Assembly: GCF_029854195.1 (NCBI RefSeq)
Contig: NZ_CP122960.1
Span: 1,618,001 to 1,682,000, forward strand
Length of the DNA: 64,000 nucleotides
Reading direction: 5' to 3'
Origin: Amylibacter sp. IMCC11727
GTDB lineage: Bacteria > Pseudomonadota > Alphaproteobacteria > Rhodobacterales > Rhodobacteraceae
Positions 26,269-33,708 of the stretch are shown in pieces (within the stretch, counting starts at the first letter, position 1; each line of letters opens with the position of its first letter). The notes below the pieces were generated by a model. It had not been told where the DNA came from and searched no databases. It saw only the letters and a list, made by a program, of their open reading frames with translations. A program made the position numbers and the translations under genes.

Positions 26269-27354
26269 TTGGCCGCCCAGGACACCCCTCGATTGGAATT
26301 GCAGAGCATTTCGCACCGGTTTGGTGGCGAAACTGCCGTTAATGGCGTGTCGTTGCAATTGCGCGCAGGGGAGGTGATTTGCCTGCTTGGACCGTCTGGT
26401 TGCGGGAAATCCACCACGCTGCGTATTGCAGCAGGGGTGGAACAGCAGGATGCGGGCGCGGTTTTGGTGGATGGGCAATTGGTGTCGGATGGCACGCATC
26501 ATATGCCCCCCGAAGTGCGGTCCATCGGATTGATGTTTCAAGATTTCGCACTGTTTCCGCATTTGGATGTGGCGCAAAATATTGGCTTTGGGCTGAGCGG
26601 ATCAAAACAGGATCGTGCGGCGCGGGTGCGCGAAATGTTAGAGCGTGTGGACCTGCAAGGATATGATCGCAAATATCCCCATGAATTGTCTGGCGGTGAG
26701 CAACAGCGTGTGGCACTGGCCCGTGCAGTTGCGCCGCGTCCGCGTGTGTTGTTGATGGATGAGCCGTTTTCGGGGCTGGATGATCGGCTGCGCGATGAGG
26801 TGCGGGATCGCACGTTAGAATTGTTGAAAGATGAGGGCACGGCGGTGTTGCTGGTGACCCATGAACCGCAAGAAGCCATGCGCATGGCCGATCAAATCGC
26901 ATTGATGCGGGACGGGCGGATCGTGCAGCAAGGCGCGCCATATAACATATTCAATGCCCCTGTAGACCGCGAGGCGGCAGCGTTCTTTTCTGACATTAAT
27001 ATCGTGTCAGGGGTTGTGAAAAACGCGCTGACGGAAACCCCATTTGGGCAATTTCTGGTGCCAGGGGCCGTGGATGGGACCGAGGTTGAGATCATTATCC
27101 GCCCCCAGCATTTGCGGTTGGATTTTGATCGCAAAGGGCGCGGGCCGAATCCAACGGTGCAAGAGGGCACACCTGCAAAAGGCAAGGTGACACGGGCGCG
27201 GTATTTGGGCAGCCATTCGCTGGTGGAATTTGAAATGGATTATGATGGATCACGGCTGCATGTGACTGTACCTGGTGTATTCTTGCCAGAGTTGGGCCGT
27301 GTTTTATGGCTGTCCATGCGACGGGATCGGTGTTTCGTTTTCCCTAAGACGTAA
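26269..27354 (+). CDS. iron(III)-type ABC transporter ATP-binding protein, orphan
   Basis: A 361-residue ATPase of the FbpC/PotA class. Walker A GPSGCGKSTT, signature LSGGEQQRVALARA, Walker B LLMDEPFSGLD, H-loop LVTHEPQEAM, then a C-terminal TOBE-like regulatory domain. The start must be the TTG at 26269: an in-frame TAA lies at 26245, no ATG follows before the ABC domain, and CGGAG at 26258-26262 is well spaced. No permease or binding protein lies beside it, so it presumably serves components elsewhere. The rare start suggests low expression. Confidence 0.85.
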   Translation: MAAQDTPRLELQSISHRFGGETAVNGVSLQLRAGEVICLLGPSGCGKSTTLRIAAGVEQQDAGAVLVDGQLVSDGTHHMPPEVRSIGLMFQDFALFPHLDVAQNIGFGLSGSKQDRAARVREMLERVDLQGYDRKYPHELSGGEQQRVALARAVAPRPRVLLMDEPFSGLDDRLRDEVRDRTLELLKDEGTAVLLVTHEPQEAMRMADQIALMRDGRIVQQGAPYNIFNAPVDREAAAFFSDINIVSGVVKNALTETPFGQFLVPGAVDGTEVEIIIRPQHLRLDFDRKGRGPNPTVQEGTPAKGKVTRARYLGSHSLVEFEMDYDGSRLHVTVPGVFLPELGRVLWLSMRRDRCFVFPKT

Positions 27355-27385
27355 AAATTGTGAAATTCCAGTGAGTAAAGTGTAA

Positions 27386-27413
27386 AAAATTGAACGGCGT
27401 TCAATTTTATTTT
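27386..27413 (+). terminator. hairpin after the ABC gene (terminator or TetR-like operator)
   Basis: AAAATTGAAC (27386-27395) and GTTCAATTTT (27399-27408) form a perfect 10-bp stem around a 3-nt centre, followed by ATTTTC. As RNA it fits an intrinsic terminator 30 nt after the ABC stop. As DNA, the TTGAACGGCGTTCAA core looks like a TetR-family operator for the following gene. The sequence alone does not decide. Confidence 0.45.
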
Positions 27414-27489
27414 CAAACAGTGCCTCGCATCACACTTTTGGACGGATCGTTGATCTAGGGTCGGCTTACGATTGATTTTGGAGATTGTA

Positions 27490-27792
27490 ATGTCAGATCA
27501 TTTTAGCAGTGTGCGCGACCTTATGAGCATCTTTGATTTATCCCTGATTTGTAACGGGATTGGTGTGCTGGGTTTCATCGTTTATTTGGCGTCTTATACT
27601 TTGGTAACGTTTCAGCGGATCGACAGCAGGGGCATGTTGTTTTTCACGCTGAACACAACGGCGGCGACGTTTGTATTGATCAGCCTGACACAGAACTTCA
27701 ATTTGGCTTCGGCGTTGATCCAAGTTGTTTGGATCGGGCTTGGGGTTATTGCAATCGTGACACGTTTGTCGCGGCCCGCTGCGGCAAGCTGA
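27490..27792 (+). CDS. small membrane protein, CBU_0592-like
   Basis: A 100-residue protein with three hydrophobic segments (LICNGIGVLGFIVYLASYTLV, MLFFTLNTTAATFVLISLT, ALIQVVWIGLGVIAIVTRL). The pattern of first helix, short loop with RIDSRG, then a two-helix hairpin recalls the CBU_0592 family of small integral membrane proteins; function unknown. I used ATG 27490 with GGAG at 27480-27483 rather than the TTG at 27472. Confidence 0.6.
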   Translation: MSDHFSSVRDLMSIFDLSLICNGIGVLGFIVYLASYTLVTFQRIDSRGMLFFTLNTTAATFVLISLTQNFNLASALIQVVWIGLGVIAIVTRLSRPAAAS

Positions 27793-27794
27793 GA

Positions 27795-27833
27795 CCTGCG
27801 CCCAGACCTTGCATTTTCGGGGTCTGGGGCAGG
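27795..27833 (+). terminator. strong stem-loop after the small membrane protein gene
   Basis: CCTGC-g-CCCAGACC (27795-27808) pairs with GGTCTGGG-GCAGG (27821-27833), 13 base pairs with one bulged G. It starts 2 nt after the stop at 27792. No T-run follows, so it may need Rho or act as a 3' end stabiliser; it separates this gene from the tat operon promoter region. Confidence 0.5.
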
Positions 27834-27984
27834 ACAATCCCCCAAATGGCGCGATCTGTTGGAAAAATTCTCCCATTTTCACGCGATTGCGACCGTTTGG
27901 GGTTTGAACCTCTGGGAAAAATCCATAAGTGTATGCGGTGATAGTTATAGCGCGTGATGTTCACGCCACGTTGGGAGACACCTT

Positions 27985-28212
27985 ATGACACTTACACCGA
28001 TGTTTATTCAAAATATTGGCCTGCCTGGCATCTTGTTGATTGCTGTGGTTGTGCTGGTTCTGTTCGGTCGTGGTAAAATCTCATCTTTGATGGGCGAAGT
28101 GGGCAAAGGCATCACATCGTTCAAAAAGGGGGTGAATGAAGGCAAAGAAGAGCTGGAAGCCGCGGCGATGGAAGACGCCAAAGACGTGACACCTGAAAAA
28201 GACAAATCATAA
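27985..28212 (+). CDS. tatA: Sec-independent protein translocase TatA
   Basis: A 75-residue protein with one N-terminal transmembrane helix (LPGILLIAVVVLVLFGRG) and an amphipathic helix ISSLMGEVGKGITSFKKGV carrying the FGRGK hinge of TatA. It polymerises to form the Tat export path for folded, cofactor-bearing proteins. The Shine-Dalgarno GGGAG is visible upstream. It begins the tatABC operon; the 190-nt gap upstream should contain the promoter. Confidence 0.94.
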   Translation: MTLTPMFIQNIGLPGILLIAVVVLVLFGRGKISSLMGEVGKGITSFKKGVNEGKEELEAAAMEDAKDVTPEKDKS

Positions 28213-28251
28213 TCGATTTTTCTGGATCGCGGGTCTAAGCGGAGCGCATTC

Positions 28252-28830
28252 ATGTTTAATATCGGCATGCCTGAAATGGCGGTGATCGGCGTTGTGGCGT
28301 TGATTGTTGTTGGGCCAAAGGATTTGCCACAAATGTTCCGCAAGGTGGGACAGTTTGTGGGCAAGGCCCGTGGTATGGCACGTGATTTCCAACGTGCGAT
28401 GGAACAGGCCGCAGATGACAGTGGCGTTGGTGATGTGGCGGCAGATGTGAAACGGGCCGCGTCGATGAAAAATCTGGGTCTGGATGACATCAAGACCACG
28501 ATGAATGATTACAAGTCCAGCTTTGAGCCCAAAAAGGTTGATGCGGCGCGCGAACACGCCGCCCGTGTTGCCGCCGCAAAAGAAGCGAATGAAGCAGCAG
28601 GGCAGTGGCCCCCTGAAGGTGTTGACGTTGTCGAAAACTCGGAAGTTGTAGACGAAACGCCAAAGCCAGCGGCCAAGAAAGCGGCAGCGAAAAAGCCAGC
28701 GACGAAAAAGACGGCTGCGAAGAAACCTGCGGCGAAGAAAACGGCTGCCAAGAAACCTGCAGCGAAGAAAACGGCGGCAGCGAAAAAGCCAGCTGCGAAA
28801 AAGCCAGCGGCCAAGACGAGTAAAACATGA
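28252..28830 (+). CDS. tatB: Sec-independent protein translocase TatB with histone-like Lys/Ala tail
   Basis: The N-terminus (MFNIGMPEMAVIGVVALIVV, then GPKDLPQMFRKVGQFVGKAR) is the normal TatB helix plus amphipathic helix, the substrate-receptor partner of TatC. After about residue 130 the protein ends in about 55 residues of near-perfect AAKKPAAKKTAAKKP-type repeats, as in histone H1-like proteins. The repeat is also visible at DNA level as aagaaacctgcggcgaag-like units. The tail is cytoplasmic and strongly basic. Its stop overlaps tatC (ATGA). Confidence 0.93.
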   Translation: MFNIGMPEMAVIGVVALIVVGPKDLPQMFRKVGQFVGKARGMARDFQRAMEQAADDSGVGDVAADVKRAASMKNLGLDDIKTTMNDYKSSFEPKKVDAAREHAARVAAAKEANEAAGQWPPEGVDVVENSEVVDETPKPAAKKAAAKKPATKKTAAKKPAAKKTAAKKPAAKKTAAAKKPAAKKPAAKTSKT

Positions 28831-29720
28831 GCAACGTTGATGAAGTTGAAAACAGCGCCGCGCCCCTGATCGAACATCTGGCGGAGCTGCGCACGCGGCT
28901 GTTGTACTGTGTGTATGCGCTGTTGGCGGCTGTTTTGATTGTGTTCTTTTTTGCCGATCCGCTGCTTGATTTCCTTGTGCGGCCCTTGGCCAAGATTTTG
29001 GTGGAATATGGACAGGATGCGACCCTGATCTTTACCGCGCCGCAGGAAAAATTCTTTGCGTTTTTCCGCATTTCCTTCATCGGCGGGTTTATGTTGGCCT
29101 TTCCTGTGATTGCGTTTCAGCTGTGGCGGTTTGTGGCCCCCGGACTTTATAAAAATGAGCAAGGTGCGTTTCTGCCCTTTATTATTGCGTCGCCTTTGCT
29201 GTTTCTGCTGGGCGCGAGTTTCGCCCATTACGTGGTAACGCCGCTGGCCATGCGGTTCTTTGTAGGATTTGCGGATATTATACCGTTGGTGTCGGAATTT
29301 GTGGCAGGGGGGGACGATGATGTTTTGCCCACTGACCCAAGCGAAGTGAAAACGGTTATTCTGCCGTCGATCAAGGAAAGCCTTGATTTAACGCTGAAAT
29401 TTATCTTTGCCTTTGGCATTTGTTTCCAGTTGCCTGTGCTGTTGACCCTGATGGGGATGGCAGGTTTGGTGAGTTCCGAAGGGCTGCGCAATACGCGGAA
29501 ATATGCGGTTGTGGGCATTTTGGTTTTGGCCGCAGTGGTGACGCCCCCTGATGTGATTACACAGGTGATTTTGTTCAGTGTGGTTTACATGCTGTATGAA
29601 ATTTCCATCTGGTTGGTGATCATGGTGGAGCGCAAACAAGAGGCCAAATTGCGTGCCGAAGGGTATTATGACGATGAAGATGCGTCTGAGACCACAGGCA
29701 AGCACCCAGAGGAATTGTGA
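28827..29720 (+). CDS. tatC: Sec-independent protein translocase TatC
   Basis: A 297-residue, six-helix membrane protein that recognises twin-arginine signal peptides. Conserved: HLAELRTRL at the N-terminus and FPVIAFQLWRFVAPGLYKNE in the first cytoplasmic loop. An insertion rich in Asp (VAGGDDDVLPTDPSEV) lies in the periplasmic loop after helix 3, common in alphaproteobacteria. The tail after the last helix is acidic. Overlaps tatB by 4 nt and the DUF815 gene by 1 nt. Confidence 0.95.
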   Translation: MSNVDEVENSAAPLIEHLAELRTRLLYCVYALLAAVLIVFFFADPLLDFLVRPLAKILVEYGQDATLIFTAPQEKFFAFFRISFIGGFMLAFPVIAFQLWRFVAPGLYKNEQGAFLPFIIASPLLFLLGASFAHYVVTPLAMRFFVGFADIIPLVSEFVAGGDDDVLPTDPSEVKTVILPSIKESLDLTLKFIFAFGICFQLPVLLTLMGMAGLVSSEGLRNTRKYAVVGILVLAAVVTPPDVITQVILFSVVYMLYEISIWLVIMVERKQEAKLRAEGYYDDEDASETTGKHPEEL

Positions 29721-30568
29721 TGTTTGAGGATGCGCTGACGCGCATTGCAGAGGCGCTGGAACGGATTTCGCCAGCACCTTTGGCTGCCCCTGATTTTGGC
29801 GCAGCGGATGCCTTTGTGTGGCATGTGTCCCCTGATCGGTTGGAACCTGTGGCCCATGTGAACCGTGTGGATATTGGTTTGCTGGTTGGGATTGATCGGT
29901 CGCGCGATACTTTGATGGACAATACGTTGATGTTTGCGCGGGGCTTGCCTGCGAATAACGTTTTGTTGTGGGGTGCGCGGGGCATGGGGAAATCATCGCT
30001 GGTGAAGGCGGCCCATGCAGAGGCAAATGCGCAAGTGGGCGGTTTGAAGCTGGTAGAAGTGCAGCGCGAAGATTTGCCGAGCATTGGGCGGTTGTTGAAC
30101 GTGTTGCGCAGCGCGCACGATCAGCGGTTTTTGCTGTTTTGCGATGATCTTTCGTTTGGCCATGATGATGCCCATTACAAATCGTTAAAGGCGGTTTTAG
30201 ATGGGGGGATCGAAGGGCGGCCTGCAAATGTGGTGTTTTATGCCACGTCAAACCGCCGCCATTTGATGCCGCGTGATATGATTGAAAATGAACGCTCCAC
30301 TGCGATTAACCCTGCTGAGGCGGTTGAAGAGAAGGTTTCGCTGTCTGATCGGTTTGGTCTGTGGCTCGGCTTTCATCCGTGTAATCAGGATGATTATCTG
30401 GCGATGATCCGTGGGTATTGTGATGCCCATGGGGTTGAGATTTCGGATGATGATCTGCGGGCCGAAGCCATTGAGTGGCAGGCCACGCGGGGGAACCGTT
30501 CTGGGCGTGTGGCTTGGCAATACTTTACCGACTTGGCCGCGCGTCGTGGGATTGTGGTTTCCAGTTAG
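29720..30568 (+). CDS. DUF815-family AAA+-like ATPase
   Basis: A 282-residue P-loop protein with Walker A GARGMGKSS near residue 92, Walker B-like FLLFCDDLSF and a sensor-type YATSNRRHLMPRD segment, the hallmarks of the DUF815 (COG2607) family. The role is not established. The start is ATG 29720, overlapping the tatC stop by one base; the preceding GTG would add only one residue. A diverged copy of its last 17 codons and stop follows 90 nt downstream. It is probably the last gene of the tat operon. Confidence 0.86.
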   Translation: MFEDALTRIAEALERISPAPLAAPDFGAADAFVWHVSPDRLEPVAHVNRVDIGLLVGIDRSRDTLMDNTLMFARGLPANNVLLWGARGMGKSSLVKAAHAEANAQVGGLKLVEVQREDLPSIGRLLNVLRSAHDQRFLLFCDDLSFGHDDAHYKSLKAVLDGGIEGRPANVVFYATSNRRHLMPRDMIENERSTAINPAEAVEEKVSLSDRFGLWLGFHPCNQDDYLAMIRGYCDAHGVEISDDDLRAEAIEWQATRGNRSGRVAWQYFTDLAARRGIVVSS

Positions 30569-30658
30569 GTTTTCGGCTCGTTTTGCTGCGCAAAGCCGAC
30601 CGTTTGGCAATACTTCACTGATCTTGCTGCGCGTCGTAGGATTGTGGTTTCCGCTTAA
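30514..30658 (+). repeat. duplicated 3' end of the DUF815 gene
   Basis: The last 55 nt of the gene (30514-30568) recur at 30604-30658, offset by exactly 90 nt. Both copies encode WQYFTDLAARR(G/R)IVVS(S/A) followed by a stop (TAG, TAA). Of 10 differences, 7 are silent, including the stop. The 35 nt between the copies contain a TCGGCT/AGCCGA stem. The second copy has no start of its own and is a gene-end remnant. Confidence 0.8.
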
Positions 30659-30691
30659 GGGGCGCTGCCCCTTGGACCCCGGGATATTTTT
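30659..30691 (+). terminator. GC-rich hairpin and T-run between convergent genes
   Basis: GGGGC-GCT-GCCCC (30659-30671) is followed by a GGACCCCGGGATATTTTT segment with a T-run at 30687-30691. Sequences of this form are common at gene ends in Roseobacter-group genomes, from memory. It sits directly after the duplicated gene end and before the convergent antiporter stop (30713). Confidence 0.5.
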
Positions 30692-30712
30692 GCTCAAAAG
30701 AAGCGGCTTTGT

Positions 30713-31666
30713 TTAAAGCGCGATGATGATGAGGTAGGCGGCGTAGGCGGAATAGCTGGCGACGAGCAGAGGGCCTTTGAAGCGGCGCGGGCCCGGGCGG
30801 GTCATGCATAAAAGCAAAATCAGCGTCATGGCGATGAGGATCGCGATGTCGACCCAGAGGTAGCCGCGGTAGGTAAAGCTGCTGATCACGCCTGAAAGCC
30901 CGAGGATGCCAAGGATGTTAAAGATTTGGCTGCCTGCAATGTTGCCAAGGATCAGGTTCGGGCGTTTGATCCGCGCGGCGGCGATGCAAGAGGAGACCTC
31001 TGGCAAGGAGCCACCTGCGGCGATGACGGTGGCGCCGATCACGGCTTCGGGGATGCCAATGAATTGCGATAGGTTTACGGCGTATTCCACGGCGAGGTCA
31101 GAAAAGAACGCCATGGCCGCAGCACCGCCGACGACCAATAGGATGGCAAGGGCGAGCGGCGTGTTCACATCGAAATCTTCGTCATCTTCCCCATCAGAGG
31201 TGGTGAGCGTGCGATACATAAAATAGGCAAAAGCGGCGAGCAGGCCCCACGCAAAGGGAGCGGATACAGAAGCGAGCGACAGGTTCGTGGTGACAAATGT
31301 GTTGATCAGCAATGCAATCGCACCAAACAGGCCCAGTATCACGGTTTTGGTGTATTCAGGACGCGCCTTTTCAAAGCGCATCAACATGCCAGCGATGCCA
31401 ATGCCAAGACCCACATTCACAATATTGGAGCCGATGATGTTGGAAATAACGATATCGCCTGCTTCGCCCAGAACAGCCGAGACGTTGATGGCCACTTCGG
31501 GGGCTGATGTGCCAACGGCCACAATAACAGAGCCGACGATGAATTCAGGAACGGACAGGCGGTGAGCAATGGCCACGGCCCCTTTGACGAAAAAGCCAGC
31601 GGACACAACAACGATGCCAAGGCAAATGGGGAGCGCAATGGCGAGAAAGAGTATTGAGTCGCTCAC
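30713..31666 (-). CDS. calcium/sodium antiporter
   Basis: A 317-residue member of the Ca2+/cation antiporter family (YrbG type) with about ten membrane helices. The two alpha-repeats are visible: VAVGTSAPEVAINVSAVLG in the first half and IAAGGSLPEVSSCIAA in the second, carrying the ion-binding Glu residues. An acidic loop (DGEDDEDFD) joins the halves. I prefer GTG 31666, with AGGGA upstream, over ATG 31714, which adds 16 residues that are not hydrophobic or family-like. Confidence 0.88.
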   Translation of the reverse strand: MSDSILFLAIALPICLGIVVVSAGFFVKGAVAIAHRLSVPEFIVGSVIVAVGTSAPEVAINVSAVLGEAGDIVISNIIGSNIVNVGLGIGIAGMLMRFEKARPEYTKTVILGLFGAIALLINTFVTTNLSLASVSAPFAWGLLAAFAYFMYRTLTTSDGEDDEDFDVNTPLALAILLVVGGAAAMAFFSDLAVEYAVNLSQFIGIPEAVIGATVIAAGGSLPEVSSCIAAARIKRPNLILGNIAGSQIFNILGILGLSGVISSFTYRGYLWVDIAILIAMTLILLLCMTRPGPRRFKGPLLVASYSAYAAYLIIIAL

Positions 31667-31784
31667 GTAAATGTCCCTTTTCAACTGTCCCCAAGGCGGA
31701 GGTAGTCTGCCCATCCCTTTGGTGCAAGGGGTGGGTATTGGTTTTTGGGACTATCCGTGAAAATTGGTCAAAATTTGATCAAGT

Positions 31785-32660
31785 CTAGCGGTCTTTGAGT
31801 TTGGGGTTGAGTGCGTCGTTCAGCCCGTCGCCCACCAAAGAAATGCACAGCACGGTAATGAAGATCGCCACACCTGGGATGGTGACGGTGTAGCCTGCAT
31901 CTAGGATGTATTGGCGGTTGGAGCCGATGATTTGACCCCATGACACGACGTTTGGATCCGTGAGGCCGAGGAAAGAGAGGCCTGCTTCGAACAGGATGGC
32001 GCTGCCGACCATAAGAGCGGATTGCACGATGATCGGGGGCAGGGCGTTGGGCAGGATCACGGAGAACATGATTTTCAATGGTCGTGTGCCAGACGCGCGG
32101 GAGGCCATGACGAATTCCAACTCGCGGATGCGCAGGAATTCGGATCGGGTGATACGGGCCACGGCTGTCCATGAGACAACGCCGATGGCAACGGTAATCA
32201 TGGGCAAAGATGCGCCAAAGAGGGCCACAATGACCATGGAAAACAAGAGGGTTGGCAACACTTGGAAGAATTCGGTGATGCGCATGAGAACTTCTTCCAC
32301 CCAGCCGCGATAAAAGCCTGCGAGAGCGCCAACGGACACGCCGATGACGACGGACATAAAGGCGGCGGAGACACCGATGATGATGGAGACGCGTGCGCCG
32401 TTGATGATGCCCGCCATAAGATCGCGGCCAAGGTAGTCTGTGCCAAGCAGATAGCCGTCTACCCCTGGGGGAGAGAAGGGCGCCCAGACCATTTCAAACG
32501 GGTCGATGCCGTAGAGGGTTGGGCCAAAGATGGCACCAAAGACGATCAGGCTGAGGACAACCAACCCTCCAAGAGCAGCGTAGTTTCGGCGGAAACGACC
32601 CCATGCTTCGCCCCATGGGGATTGAGATTTGGTGGTGGTGTTGACGGAAAGATCGCTCAT
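31785..32660 (-). CDS. peptide-type ABC transporter permease, DppC-like
   Basis: A 291-residue inner-membrane permease. The N-terminal cytoplasmic tail is followed by one helix, then the binding-protein-dependent transport domain. The conserved DppC-type features are LGTDYLGRDLMAGIINGARVS and the EAA loop RASGTRPLKIMFSVILPNA. The start at 32660 overlaps the stop of the DppB-like gene by 4 nt (ATGA); the longer open frame reads back through that gene in another frame. Confidence 0.92.
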   Translation of the reverse strand: MSDLSVNTTTKSQSPWGEAWGRFRRNYAALGGLVVLSLIVFGAIFGPTLYGIDPFEMVWAPFSPPGVDGYLLGTDYLGRDLMAGIINGARVSIIIGVSAAFMSVVIGVSVGALAGFYRGWVEEVLMRITEFFQVLPTLLFSMVIVALFGASLPMITVAIGVVSWTAVARITRSEFLRIRELEFVMASRASGTRPLKIMFSVILPNALPPIIVQSALMVGSAILFEAGLSFLGLTDPNVVSWGQIIGSNRQYILDAGYTVTIPGVAIFITVLCISLVGDGLNDALNPKLKDR

Positions 32661-33634
32661 CCTTTGCCTCCGATCCGTGGGTCCACGAGTTTTTGTGCAA
32701 GGTCCGTGAGAAGATTGCCAATGATGACCACAAGGGCAGAGAAGAACAGGATGCCGAGGATCGTTGGCGTGTCGCGGGCCAGAATGGATGTAAAGGCAAG
32801 TGTACCAAGGCCCGGCCAAGAGAAGACGGCTTCGACCAGAACAGCGCCAGAGATCACGGCAGAGAATTGCAGACCTGCGAGTGTAATAACAGGGGAGAGC
32901 GCGTTTTTAAGAGCATGTTGGTAGACGACAGTGCCGTGCGGCATGCCTTTGGCATAGGCGGTGCGCACGTAATCGGTGCGCAGTTGTTCAAGCATGGTGG
33001 CGCGGGTGAGGCGCGAATAGAGCGCAAGGAACACAGAGGCGAGGGTAATCATAGGCAGGATGAGGTGAACAAGCACGTCCCATGATTTGACCCAGAAGCC
33101 GCCTTCGATTGTCACATCGCGCATACCTGCAACGGGGAACCATTGGAATTGCAGTGAAAAGCCGATGAGCAGCAGGATGCCTGTCCAGAACACAGGGGCG
33201 GAGTAGCCAAAGAGCGCGATGAAGGTCACAAAGTGGCTGGTGAGACCGTTTGGTTTTTGCGCTGAGATGACGCCAAGTAGAACGCCAATTAGAAGCGCGA
33301 GGATTTGGGCGGAGAACACCAGAAGGAGTGTTGCGGGGATGCGTTGCAAAATGAGTTCGGTGACGGGTTCACGGTAATAAAATGAGTAGCCGAGGTTCCC
33401 TTGGAGCACGTTGCCGATATAGCGGCCAAGCTGCACGAGGAAGGGTTGATCAAGGCCATATTCGGCGCGGATTGCGGCGAGCACTTCGGCGTCAGCTCCG
33501 CCGTTGGCTTGCGCGATTGTGTCGGCCACATCGCCGGGCGCTAGGTGCATCATAGAAAAGTTGAGCACCAAGACGGCAAGCAACAGGATGATGGCATAGG
33601 CCACGCGGACGATGAGGGTTTGTAAGAAATTCAC
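32657..33634 (-). CDS. peptide-type ABC transporter permease, DppB-like
   Basis: A 325-residue permease with six predicted helices. N-terminal MHLAPGDVADTIAQ, internal LGVISAQKPNG and the EAA loop RTAYAKGMPHGTVVYQHALKNA are typical of DppB/OppB. It lies downstream of the binding-protein gene, with a stem-loop in the 74-nt gap, and is translationally coupled to the DppC-like gene. Confidence 0.93.
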   Translation of the reverse strand: MNFLQTLIVRVAYAIILLLAVLVLNFSMMHLAPGDVADTIAQANGGADAEVLAAIRAEYGLDQPFLVQLGRYIGNVLQGNLGYSFYYREPVTELILQRIPATLLLVFSAQILALLIGVLLGVISAQKPNGLTSHFVTFIALFGYSAPVFWTGILLLIGFSLQFQWFPVAGMRDVTIEGGFWVKSWDVLVHLILPMITLASVFLALYSRLTRATMLEQLRTDYVRTAYAKGMPHGTVVYQHALKNALSPVITLAGLQFSAVISGAVLVEAVFSWPGLGTLAFTSILARDTPTILGILFFSALVVIIGNLLTDLAQKLVDPRIGGKG

Positions 33635-33674
33635 GGGGAGGCAGCCCTTGTGTATTTAATGCACGTGTTGGCAA

Positions 33675-33702
33675 TTGCGCGGCGAGAGGTCCCGCCGCGC
33701 AA
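33675..33702 (-). terminator. intra-operon stem-loop after the binding-protein gene
   Basis: TTGCGCGGCG (33675-33684) and CGCCGCGCAA (33693-33702) form a perfect 10-bp GC-rich stem with an 8-nt loop. It lies 7 nt past the stop of the binding-protein gene and has no T-run on the minus strand. This is the usual place for a partial terminator or 3' end protector that keeps the binding protein in excess of the permeases. Confidence 0.6.
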
Positions 33703-33708
33703 AGATAT

